Assembly: GCF_051912845.1 (NCBI RefSeq) | Contig: NZ_JBNCBU010000002.1 | Coordinates: 1 to 64,000 of the forward strand | Length of the DNA stretch: 64,000 bases | Source of the DNA: Tsuneonella sediminis | GTDB taxonomy: Bacteria > Pseudomonadota > Alphaproteobacteria > Sphingomonadales > Sphingomonadaceae | Reading direction: 5' to 3' | Shown: piece by piece, positions 33,489-41,385 of the stretch | Layout of the letters: every line of letters begins with the position of its first letter | How positions within the stretch are numbered: position 1 is the first letter of the stretch | Notes under the pieces: model-generated | Seen by the model: the letters and a program-made list of their open reading frames with translations, nothing else | The model's database searches: none | What the model was told of the DNA's origin: nothing | Made by a program: the position numbers and the translations under genes

Positions 33489-36400
33489 ATGAAGCATCTT
33501 TCGTTGCTCAAGGCCGGCGCTGCGCCGATGGCCATCGGCCTGGCACTGGCCGGTTCGCCGGTCTTCGCGCAGTCGACCGACACCGAACAGACTCCCCCCG
33601 TGACTCCGGCCGCAGGGGTTGATGTCGACACCACCAGCGGCGCGCCGATCATCGTCACCGGCACCCGCCTCAAGCAGCCGAACCTCGAATCGGCCAGCCC
33701 GGTTACCGTCGTCACCTCCGAGGAAGTCGCCAACACCGGCACGACCCGCGTCGAGGACCTCGTTAACTCGCTGCCGCAGGTGTTCGCCGCCCAGGGCTCG
33801 AACATCTCGAACGGCGCGTCGGGTACCGCCACGCTGAACCTGCGCGGCCTCGGATCCGAGCGCACGCTGGTTCTCGTCAACGGCCGCCGCCTCGTCCCGG
33901 GTGACCCGGGCACCTCGGCCGCCGACATCAACGTGATTCCGGCCGCCATGCTGCAGCGCGTCGACGTGCTGACCGGCGGTGCCAGCTCGGTGTACGGCGC
34001 CGACGCCGTCGCAGGCGTCGTCAACTTCATCATGGACACCCAGTTCGAAGGCGTGAAGCTGGACACCCAGTATTCGGTCTACAACCACAACAACCGCGCC
34101 GGTGACGACATCTCGGGTGCGCTCGACGCGCGCGGCTTCGGCAACCCGAAGGGCATGTCGACCAACGGCGGCACGATCGACGCCACGCTGGCGTTCGGTT
34201 CGTCGTTCGACGACGGCCGCGGTCACGCGATGGGCTACGTCGGCTACCGCAAGATCAACCCGGTGACCCAGGCCACCCGCGACTACTCGGCGTGCGCCCT
34301 TTCGGCCAACACGACCGCAGCGGTAAACGGCGGCAGCCGTCTCTACTCGTGCGGCGGTTCGGCAACTTCGCCGACCGGCACCGTGTTCTACTACTCGTCG
34401 TTCGGCAACCCGACCGACGCGAATGGCGACGGCGTTGCCGACTCGTTCACCTCGACGATCGGCCAGTTCGGCACCGGCCGCACGGTGCGTCCGGGCTTCA
34501 CCCCGTTCAACTTCGCGCCGACGAACTACTTCCAGCGTCCGGACGAGCGTTACATCGCCGGCGTGTTCGCGGACTACGAGATCTCCGAAGCGCTGCACCC
34601 GTACATGGAGTTCATGTTCATGGACGACCGCACGGTCGCCCAGATCGCGTTCTCGGGTAACTTCGGCAACACCACGTCGATCAACTGCGACAACCCGTAC
34701 CTCGGTGCCAACCAGCTGGCGACGCTGTGCGCCAACGAGAACCTGCTGGTCAGCCCGCTGCCGGGCGACGCCTTCACGGTCGTCGGCAACGTCGCGGCAG
34801 AAAACGCAGCCCGTCAGGCCCGTGGCCTCGGCGAACCGCTGCTCCCGACCACGCCGTACAACTTCATCAGCCCGGACGGCCGGACCTACCAGCGCGGCTT
34901 CGCGCAGATCCTGCGCCGGAACGTCGAAGGCGGCCCGCGTCAGGACGACCTGCAGCACACGAGCTACCGCGCGGTCATGGGCATGCGGGGCGACATCAGC
35001 CCCGAGTGGTCGTACGACGCCTACTACCAGTACGGCCGGACGAACTTCGCCCAGACCTACTTCAACGACCTCTCGGTGACCCGCATCACCCGCGCCATCG
35101 ACGCGGTGCGCGATGCGCAGGGCAACATCGTCTGCCGTTCGACGCTCGACGGCACCGACCCGAACTGCGTGCCGTGGGACATCTTCAACCCGGGCGGCAC
35201 GACCCCGTCGGCGGCGGCAACCAGCTATCTGTCGACTCCGGGCTTCTCGCGCGGCGTTGTCAGCGAGCAGGTCGCCTCGGCGTACCTCTCGGGCGCGCTG
35301 GGCGGCTACGGCATCCAGTCGCCGTGGGCCAGCGAAGGCGTGGGCATCGTCCTCGGTGCCGAATACCGCAAGGAGAACCTCGAATTCTCCGCCGACACCG
35401 CGTTCCAGACCGGCGACCTCGCCGGCCAGGGCGCGCCGACGCTCCCGGTCGCCGGTTCGTTCGACGTGAAGGAGGTCTTCACCGAGGTCCGCCTGCCGAT
35501 CGTGCGCGACTCGTTCTTCGAAGAGTTCACCGTCACCGGCGGTTACCGCTATTCGGATTACAGCACGGGTGCTTCGACCGACACCTACAAGATCGAGGCC
35601 GAGCTGGCTCCGGTCCGCGACATCCGCTTCCGCGGCGGCTACAACCGCGCGGTCCGGGCGCCGACGGTGCAGGACCTGTTCGCACCGCAGCGCGTCGCGC
35701 TCGACGGGTCGACCGATCCGTGCTCGGGTGCGCCGATCGCCGCGGGTGACGTGGGCTGTCTCGCCACGGGTCTCCGCGTCGGCCAGATCGTCGCGCCGAA
35801 TCCGGCGAGCCAGTATAACGGCCTCATCGGCGGCAACCCCAACCTGCAGCCCGAAATCGCCGACACCTACACGGTCGGTGCGGTCCTGACCCCGCGCTTC
35901 CTGCCGGGCTTCAGCGCCAGCGTCGACTACTTCAACATCAAGGTCGAAGGCGCCATCCAGGGCATCGGGGCGGACACCATCCTGTCGCAGTGCAACCGCA
36001 CCACGGCGGATCCGTTCTTCTGTAACCTGGTCAATCGTGACCCGTCGGGCTCGCTGTGGCGGACCTCGAACGGCTTCGTGGTCGATCTGGCGCAGAACAT
36101 CGGTCGTCTCGAGACTGCCGGTATCGACGTCCAGGCCGGTTACACCCGCGAAATCGGTCCGGGCCGTGCAACGGTGAGCTTCGTCGGCACCTGGCTCGAC
36201 AAGCTGCTGTCGAACCCGGGCGTCGGCCCCGACCTCGAGTGCGTCGGCCTCTACGGCAACCAGTGCGGCACGCCGAACCCCAAGTGGCGTCACACGATGC
36301 GCGTGGGCTACGACTTCCAGGACGGCTTCGGAGCTTCGGTGCGCTGGCGCCACTTCGACGGCGTCGACCTGGACGGTTCGGTCGCCTCGCGTCCGGGCAT

Positions 36401-36620
36401 CGCCGGGTTCCCGTCGGTCGACTACTTCGACCTCGCGCTGAACTGGGAGGTGGGCGACCACTTCGACTTCCGTCTCGGTGCGAACAACCTGCTCGACAAG
36501 TCGCCGCCGGTTACCGGCTCGCAGGCCTGCCCCGCGGGCTTCTGTAACGGCAACGTCTTCGCGCAGGTCTACGACGCCATCGGTCGTTACCTGTACGCCG
36601 GCGTGACGCTTGAATTCTAA
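33489..36620 (+). CDS. TonB-dependent receptor 2
   Basis: A 1043-residue outer-membrane receptor from ATG 33489 (GAGGGA 10 bases upstream), with signal peptide ending SPVFAQ. The plug reads PIIVTGTRLKQPNLES, LVNGRRLVPG and GGASSVYGADAVAGVVNFIM; the barrel ends in YLYAGVTLEF. An extracellular-loop segment holds DANGDGVAD (residues 310-318), a thrombospondin-type calcium-binding pattern. Several Cys pairs lie in loops. It heads a transcription unit followed by an intrinsic terminator and then the TPR-oxygenase and TPR-sulfotransferase genes. Ligand unknown. Confidence 0.95.
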   Translation: MKHLSLLKAGAAPMAIGLALAGSPVFAQSTDTEQTPPVTPAAGVDVDTTSGAPIIVTGTRLKQPNLESASPVTVVTSEEVANTGTTRVEDLVNSLPQVFAAQGSNISNGASGTATLNLRGLGSERTLVLVNGRRLVPGDPGTSAADINVIPAAMLQRVDVLTGGASSVYGADAVAGVVNFIMDTQFEGVKLDTQYSVYNHNNRAGDDISGALDARGFGNPKGMSTNGGTIDATLAFGSSFDDGRGHAMGYVGYRKINPVTQATRDYSACALSANTTAAVNGGSRLYSCGGSATSPTGTVFYYSSFGNPTDANGDGVADSFTSTIGQFGTGRTVRPGFTPFNFAPTNYFQRPDERYIAGVFADYEISEALHPYMEFMFMDDRTVAQIAFSGNFGNTTSINCDNPYLGANQLATLCANENLLVSPLPGDAFTVVGNVAAENAARQARGLGEPLLPTTPYNFISPDGRTYQRGFAQILRRNVEGGPRQDDLQHTSYRAVMGMRGDISPEWSYDAYYQYGRTNFAQTYFNDLSVTRITRAIDAVRDAQGNIVCRSTLDGTDPNCVPWDIFNPGGTTPSAAATSYLSTPGFSRGVVSEQVASAYLSGALGGYGIQSPWASEGVGIVLGAEYRKENLEFSADTAFQTGDLAGQGAPTLPVAGSFDVKEVFTEVRLPIVRDSFFEEFTVTGGYRYSDYSTGASTDTYKIEAELAPVRDIRFRGGYNRAVRAPTVQDLFAPQRVALDGSTDPCSGAPIAAGDVGCLATGLRVGQIVAPNPASQYNGLIGGNPNLQPEIADTYTVGAVLTPRFLPGFSASVDYFNIKVEGAIQGIGADTILSQCNRTTADPFFCNLVNRDPSGSLWRTSNGFVVDLAQNIGRLETAGIDVQAGYTREIGPGRATVSFVGTWLDKLLSNPGVGPDLECVGLYGNQCGTPNPKWRHTMRVGYDFQDGFGASVRWRHFDGVDLDGSVASRPGIAGFPSVDYFDLALNWEVGDHFDFRLGANNLLDKSPPVTGSQACPAGFCNGNVFAQVYDAIGRYLYAGVTLEF

Positions 36621-36642
36621 GCGTCGGTCAGCCTAGACACGG

Positions 36643-36670
36643 AATGGCGGGCCGAAAGGCCCGCCATTTT
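36643..36670 (+). terminator. Rho-independent terminator after receptor 2
   Basis: AATGGCGGGCC (36643-36653), loop GAAA, GGCCCGCCATT (36658-36668) with TTTT. Perfect 11-base-pair stem 23 bases after the receptor 2 stop; read-through would give the TPR-oxygenase gene lower expression than the receptor. Confidence 0.88.
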
Positions 36671-36711
36671 CGTATGGGGTAACCCGCGCGCCGCAATCCC
36701 GGCTGGATACA

Positions 36712-38235
36712 GTGGACGAAACCGAAGCACGCCAGCTGCTCGCCCGCCTTCCGCGGTCCGACCCGTCCGCCGCATTTGCCGCCGGGCTGGAACTCCTGCG
36801 CCAGGATTATCCCGAACTGCTCCAGCCCGCGGCGCGCTCGCTGGTCCGAAAATACCCCCGCGACCATCGGCTGCACCAGCTTGCCGGGCTGGCCGCGCGC
36901 GCGGCGGGCGATAGCCGCGGCGCGCTCGACAGCTTCGCGAAGGCCGCGACGCTGGCTCCGGCCGATCCGCTGATCGCGCATTCCCACGCCCGCACCGCGC
37001 TCGAGGCGGGAGAGCCCTCGCTCGACCTGTTCGAGCGTGCCGCCGCGCTCGCACCGGCCGATGGCAGCGTCCTGCTCGGCCTGTGCGCGGCGCTGGTCCA
37101 CAAAGGGCGCGCGGCCGAGGCGATCGAGCGTCTGGAACGCCTCGTCGCCGCGAACCCGGAATGGCTCGACGGCCACCGCGACCTCGCGCGGATCCGAGGG
37201 CAGATGGGCCTGGACCCGCTGGCCGCTCTCGACGCGGCGATTATTTCCGCCCCCCGCTCCGAGCACCTGCACCGGATGCGTATCACGCTCGCGCTGGAGG
37301 CCCGAGACCTAGACGCCGCGGACGCCGCCATAGCCTCGGCCCGGGCGTCTCTGCCTGCCGCACGGTGGCTCGACCTGCTGGCAGCCCACGTGGCCTCCGA
37401 GCGCGGCGACCTTTCGCGGGCCGACGCGATGTTCGAGGGCTTCGATTGCTCCACCTCGGCCGAAGACGCCTCGCTGTATGCCCGCCACCTTGTCCGCGCC
37501 AACCGGCCCGCCATCGCCTCTGCGCTTCTGGAGCCGCTGATCGTCCGCGATTCGGGGCATCACCTGTGGCCCTATCTCTCGCTTGCATGGCGGATGGCCG
37601 GCGATCCCCGCTGGCAGTGGCTCGAAGGCGACCCCGGCCTGGTGAGCGTCCACGACATAGGCACGGCGGCGGGAGACCTCGAGACGCTGGCCACGCATCT
37701 GCGCGCGCTGCATTTCGCGACCCACCCTCCCCTCGACCAGTCCGTGCGGGGCGGAACGCAAACCGACGGCAATCTCCTCCTGCGCCTCGATCCTCCCATT
37801 CGCCGCTTGCGCCGCGCGCTGACCGCAGCCTTCGACCGCCACGTGGACAAGCTGCCGCGCGCCGTATCCGGCCACCCCACCCTGATCGAGCGGCGCAAGC
37901 CGCGCAGGATTGCCGGCGCCTGGTCGGTCAGGCTTACCGACCGCGGCTTTCACGCCGATCACGTCCACAGCGAAGGCTGGTACAGTTCCGTCTTCTACGT
38001 CGGCCTTCCCGCGTCGCAGTCGCCAGAGGGCGGCTCCGGAGAACGGCACGCCGGCTGGCTTTCGCTGGGCGAATGCCGCGACCTCGCCCCCCAGCTTGCT
38101 CCCGTCCGCCTGGTCGAACCCAGGCCCGGGCGGCTGGTGTTGTTCCCATCGACGATGTGGCATGGTACCCGCGCCTTCCCCGAGGGCGAGCGGCTCACGG
38201 TCGCATTCGACATAGCCCGTCCCCGACAACAATAG
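36712..38235 (+). CDS. TPR protein with C-terminal putative 2OG-Fe(II) oxygenase domain, copy B
   Basis: A 507-residue cytoplasmic protein starting at GTG 36712. N-terminal TPR-like helices run to about residue 310 (RGALDSFAKAATLAPADPLI). The C-terminal domain has HADHVHSEGWYSSVFYVGLP (His417, His419), FPSTMWHGTRAF (His484) and ERLTVAFDIA, matching copy A at 26773 in the same order, with the shared DQSVRGGTQTDGNLL block. The fold is that of putative 2OG-Fe(II) oxygenases of the PF13759 type. It is followed after 10 bases by a TPR-sulfotransferase, so the two enzymes are made together. Confidence 0.83.
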   Translation: MDETEARQLLARLPRSDPSAAFAAGLELLRQDYPELLQPAARSLVRKYPRDHRLHQLAGLAARAAGDSRGALDSFAKAATLAPADPLIAHSHARTALEAGEPSLDLFERAAALAPADGSVLLGLCAALVHKGRAAEAIERLERLVAANPEWLDGHRDLARIRGQMGLDPLAALDAAIISAPRSEHLHRMRITLALEARDLDAADAAIASARASLPAARWLDLLAAHVASERGDLSRADAMFEGFDCSTSAEDASLYARHLVRANRPAIASALLEPLIVRDSGHHLWPYLSLAWRMAGDPRWQWLEGDPGLVSVHDIGTAAGDLETLATHLRALHFATHPPLDQSVRGGTQTDGNLLLRLDPPIRRLRRALTAAFDRHVDKLPRAVSGHPTLIERRKPRRIAGAWSVRLTDRGFHADHVHSEGWYSSVFYVGLPASQSPEGGSGERHAGWLSLGECRDLAPQLAPVRLVEPRPGRLVLFPSTMWHGTRAFPEGERLTVAFDIARPRQQ

Positions 38236-38245
38236 CCGGATTACG

Positions 38246-40117
38246 ATGACAGTCCTGAAGCCCTCGCCCGCGATCATGGCGGCAATGATGAAACTGCGCG
38301 AAGGCGACAACGCGGCCGCCCTGCGGATGGCGGAGGAGGCGCTCGCCGGGAAGTCGGCCGACCCGATGCCGCTCCACGCCATCGCGGGACTTGCCGCCCA
38401 GCGGCTCAACCGGCCGGGACAAGCGGTCGGGCACCTGGAAGCGATCCTGGACGCGAACCCCGGCGACACGGCGACCCGGGTCAACCTCGCTAACGCCCGG
38501 CTCGCCCTCGGAGACCCCGACGGTGCCCTTAAGCTCGCCGAGGGGCACGACGATCCCCGGCTGGCCCGCATCGTGGGGTTCGCCCGCCAGCAGATCGGAG
38601 ATCTCGAGACCGCGGCGCAGTCATACCGCCAGGCGATCGCGGCCGACGAAAACGATCTCGCCGCGTGGAACAACCTCGGCAACGTCCTAGTCCAGCTCGG
38701 GCAGCACGAGGAGGCGATCGCTGCCTACGAACGCGCGATCACCCTCGCCCCGGCAGACATTCCGGTCTACCTCAATCTTGCCGAGCTCCTCCGTGAAAAA
38801 GATCGCAACGAGGCCGGCCTCAAGGTGCTGCTCGATGCGCACAGGGTAGATCCCGACAACTGCGACGTGCTTGTCGCGCTCGGGCTGGTGTACGCGCGGC
38901 TCGACCGGACCGACGAGGCGATCGCCGCGATGCGCCGCGCGGTCGATCTGGCGAACGGTTTCAGCGAGGCGCACGTCGAACTGGGCCTGCTGTATGAGAA
39001 CCTCAACCGGGTCGATGAACTCGTGGCGCTGGCGGCAAGCGTAGACCGCGACGGCGCGCCTGACGAGGCGAACTTCCTGCTCGCCTGGGCCGCGCGCCGC
39101 CAGGGTGATTTCGAGGAAGCGGGCCGGCTCGCCGCGCGCATCCCCGACACGATCAACCCGCGCAGGCGGTTTCACCTGCTGGGCGGCATCGCCGATCGCC
39201 TGGGCGAATACGAGACTGCCTTTGCCGCGTTCGAAAGGATGAACCGCGAGACGCTCGCCGCTGCGCCGCCCCGGGTCGGCAGGACCTTCCGCCAGCAAGT
39301 GGAAGACGAACTGTCTGTCTGGACGGACGACTGGGCCGGTTCGTGGCAGCCCGCCGGGTCCACGGACGGGACACGCGACCCGATCTTCCTCGTCGGCTTC
39401 CCGCGATCCGGGACGACGCTGCTCGACACCATGTTGATGGGGCAGGACGAGCTGTCGGTGCTGGAGGAACGCCCGATGATGAGCCGCGTCGCGGACATGC
39501 TCGACCAGCACGATCTGCCGACGATGTCGGGCGAACGCGTTGCCGAGGTTCGCGCCGCCTATTTCGACATCGCGCGCGGGTTCGGCTGGGAAACCGGCAA
39601 GTGGCTGGTCGACAAGCACCCGCTCAACATGCAGCGAGTGCCCGCTATCCACCGGATCTTCCCGAACGCCCGCTTCATTCTGGCCGAACGCCATCCCTAT
39701 GACGCGGTATTCAGTTGCTTCATGGCGAACTTCCAGCTCAATTTCGCGATGCGCAGCTTCACCTCGCTCGAAGAGGCCGCGCTGACCTACGACGCGGTAT
39801 TCCGTGCCTGGGAGCGCGCCTGCGACCTGTTCGCGCCCGATGTCCGCGCCGTGCGCTACGAACGCCTGGTGCAGGATGCCGAGGGCGAGCTACGGCCTGT
39901 GATCGACTGGCTGGGGCTGTCGTGGAGCGACCGGATTGTCGACCATCGCGCGACCGCCGAGGGCAGAGGGCGGGTGCGTACGGCGAGCTATTCGCAGATC
40001 AGGGAAGAGCTCTACACACGGGCGAGCTATCGCTGGCGCAACTATGCGGACCACCTCGCCCCGGTGCTTCCCATCCTCGCCCCGTGGGCCCGGAAAATGG
40101 GCTACCCGACCGAGTGA
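38246..40117 (+). CDS. TPR-sulfotransferase
   Basis: A 623-residue cytoplasmic protein. Residues 1 to about 330 are TPR repeats (NNLGNVLVQLGQHEEAIAAY is a textbook unit); residues about 375-623 form a PAPS-dependent sulfotransferase. The 5'-phosphosulfate loop is IFLVGFPRSGTTLLDTML (380-397), the 3'-phosphate site follows in ERHPYDAVFSCF (about 481-492), and the C-terminal SYSQIREELYTRASYRWRNY block is typical of the TPR-coupled group related to tyrosylprotein sulfotransferases. It probably sulfates a protein, peptide or glycan. It is co-directional with the TPR-oxygenase 10 bases upstream. Confidence 0.87.
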   Translation: MTVLKPSPAIMAAMMKLREGDNAAALRMAEEALAGKSADPMPLHAIAGLAAQRLNRPGQAVGHLEAILDANPGDTATRVNLANARLALGDPDGALKLAEGHDDPRLARIVGFARQQIGDLETAAQSYRQAIAADENDLAAWNNLGNVLVQLGQHEEAIAAYERAITLAPADIPVYLNLAELLREKDRNEAGLKVLLDAHRVDPDNCDVLVALGLVYARLDRTDEAIAAMRRAVDLANGFSEAHVELGLLYENLNRVDELVALAASVDRDGAPDEANFLLAWAARRQGDFEEAGRLAARIPDTINPRRRFHLLGGIADRLGEYETAFAAFERMNRETLAAAPPRVGRTFRQQVEDELSVWTDDWAGSWQPAGSTDGTRDPIFLVGFPRSGTTLLDTMLMGQDELSVLEERPMMSRVADMLDQHDLPTMSGERVAEVRAAYFDIARGFGWETGKWLVDKHPLNMQRVPAIHRIFPNARFILAERHPYDAVFSCFMANFQLNFAMRSFTSLEEAALTYDAVFRAWERACDLFAPDVRAVRYERLVQDAEGELRPVIDWLGLSWSDRIVDHRATAEGRGRVRTASYSQIREELYTRASYRWRNYADHLAPVLPILAPWARKMGYPTE

Positions 40118-40164
40118 TGCCGCGTGCCGCGGGCGAAAAGCAAGCGGCCGCGGCGTGGTCGCGC

Positions 40165-40434
40165 TCAGCCTCCGCTGAGGGTCCGCTGGTTCTGACCCTT
40201 TTCCACCGCGTTGCGCTGTTCGGTCCGGTCGCGTGCCCATTCGGTGGCGGTCTTGCACATCCGTTCGCCCTTCAGGCGCGACCCGATAACCTTGATCGTG
40301 CGGCAGATCACTTTCTCCGACGAAGGGTTGTCGGGCGAGTTGGCAACCGTCTCGCGTTCGCCGACGGGCCCTGCAACCGCCGGCGCGGCAAGGACGGCGA
40401 GCGCGGCGGCCATGGCCGCATGGAATTTCAGCAT
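40165..40434 (-). CDS. Small exported two-Cys protein
   Basis: An 89-residue protein from ATG 40434 with a signal peptide ending PAVAG. The mature chain has exactly two cysteines in a VICRTIKVIGSRLKGERMCK block, probably disulfide-bonded, followed by a polar helix EWARDRTEQRNAVEKGQNQR. Proteins of this pattern are frequent in sphingomonads but have no known function. It has no tyrosine, so it cannot be a tyrosine-sulfation substrate of the neighbouring enzyme. It converges on the sulfotransferase gene. Longer in-frame extensions run into the next gene's promoter. Confidence 0.78.
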   Translation of the reverse strand: MLKFHAAMAAALAVLAAPAVAGPVGERETVANSPDNPSSEKVICRTIKVIGSRLKGERMCKTATEWARDRTEQRNAVEKGQNQRTLSGG

Positions 40435-40600
40435 GGCAATCCCCGAGGACATTTCGATAGATAGCTGGAGCGTATCAACGCCGGAGGATCCCCGCAACAT
40501 GGTCCTGCCATGCCCCTGCGGCCCCCACCGCCGGCCCGCGCAGATTGCATTTGACGGTCGCGCGGATAGACTCGCTCGAACAGGATATCGGAGGTCGTCA

Positions 40601-41161
40601 ATGTCGCGTCGCACAAGCCTGCTTACCTCCCGATTTGCGCTTCTCGCCGCGGCGTGTCTTTCGGCTTCGGGTCCGGCGATTGCCCAGGACAAGGGGGCGG
40701 ACGCGGCGGACCCGCAGATGGATGCGCTGCGTGCGTGCCTTGCCGAACAGTCGGACAGCGCGCGCCTGGCCTGCTACGACCGCGCGGCAAGGGCCATCAT
40801 CGCGGCCACCGATGCGGGCGACCTTCGCGTCGTCAACCGGGCCGAAGTGCGCGAGACCCGCCGCAAGCTGTTCGGGTTCTCGCTGCCGGATTTCTCGATC
40901 TTCAGGGACAAGGGCACGCGCGACGAGGAGAAGATCGACAATCTCGTGACTTCGATCGCGTCGGTGCGGCGCACCGATTCGCGCACGCCGGGCTGGCTGC
41001 TGACGACATCCGAAGGCGCGGTATGGGAACTGAAGGACGTGCCGCGGCGGATGATGACGCCCAAAGTGGGTCAGCCGATGGAAATCAGGTCCGCCTCGCT
41101 CAGCAGCTATTTCGTGCGGGTGAACGGCCAGCCGGGGGTAAAGGCCGCCCGCGTTCGCTGA
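40601..41161 (+). CDS. Small exported protein, RLxCxD type, copy B
   Basis: A 186-residue protein from ATG 40601 (GGAGG six bases upstream) with a signal peptide ending GPAIAQ. It is paralogous to the protein at 31814: LRACLAEQSDSARLACYDRA, VRETRRKLFGFSLPDFSIF, then WELKDVPRRM and SSYFVRVNGQPGVKAARV. Two Cys are conserved. It lies 224 bases upstream of TonB receptor 3 in the same direction; copy A is divergent from receptor 1, so both copies sit next to a receptor. Function unknown. Confidence 0.82.
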   Translation: MSRRTSLLTSRFALLAAACLSASGPAIAQDKGADAADPQMDALRACLAEQSDSARLACYDRAARAIIAATDAGDLRVVNRAEVRETRRKLFGFSLPDFSIFRDKGTRDEEKIDNLVTSIASVRRTDSRTPGWLLTTSEGAVWELKDVPRRMMTPKVGQPMEIRSASLSSYFVRVNGQPGVKAARVR

Positions 41162-41284
41162 GCCAAGCCCTCTTCCTGCAGGGTTGCGTAACATCAACCT
41201 TGTGGCCTGTTTGCAACGGTGTCAGTTAAAGACGCCGACAGGCGGCTTAGCCCTTGTCGAAAGCTAACCTCCTTTGGCAGGTAT

Positions 41285-41307
41285 GGCGGCCTACTGGGTA
41301 GTCCGCC
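41285..41307 (+). promoter_or_regulatory. Stable hairpin in the receptor 3 leader
   Basis: GGCGG (41285-41289) pairs with CCGCC (41303-41307) and CTAC (41291-41294) with GTAG (41298-41301) around a TGG loop, with one mismatch between the two stems. It lies about 80 bases upstream of the receptor start. Confidence 0.5.
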
Positions 41308-41347
41308 GCGTTCTGCAAGGGCAATTCCGGAAGATCGTACGCAATGC

Positions 41348-41370
41348 GCCGGGTCGCACCGGCTTTTTTT
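41348..41370 (+). terminator. Terminator-like hairpin with T7 in the receptor 3 leader
   Basis: GCCGG (41348-41352) and CCGGC (41359-41363) flank a 6-base loop and are followed at once by T7 (41364-41370), only 15 bases before the receptor 3 ATG. It may end upstream transcripts or act as an attenuator of the receptor gene. Confidence 0.5.
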
Positions 41371-41385
41371 CGTCATAGGGGACAA

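Noticed and set aside
33483..36461. 992-residue open frame opposite receptor 2
   Set aside because: Same reason: antisense shadow of a strongly supported receptor gene.
41162..41385. Cobalamin riboswitch upstream of receptor 3
   Set aside because: Leader hairpins exist, but the conserved B12-box sequence was not found.
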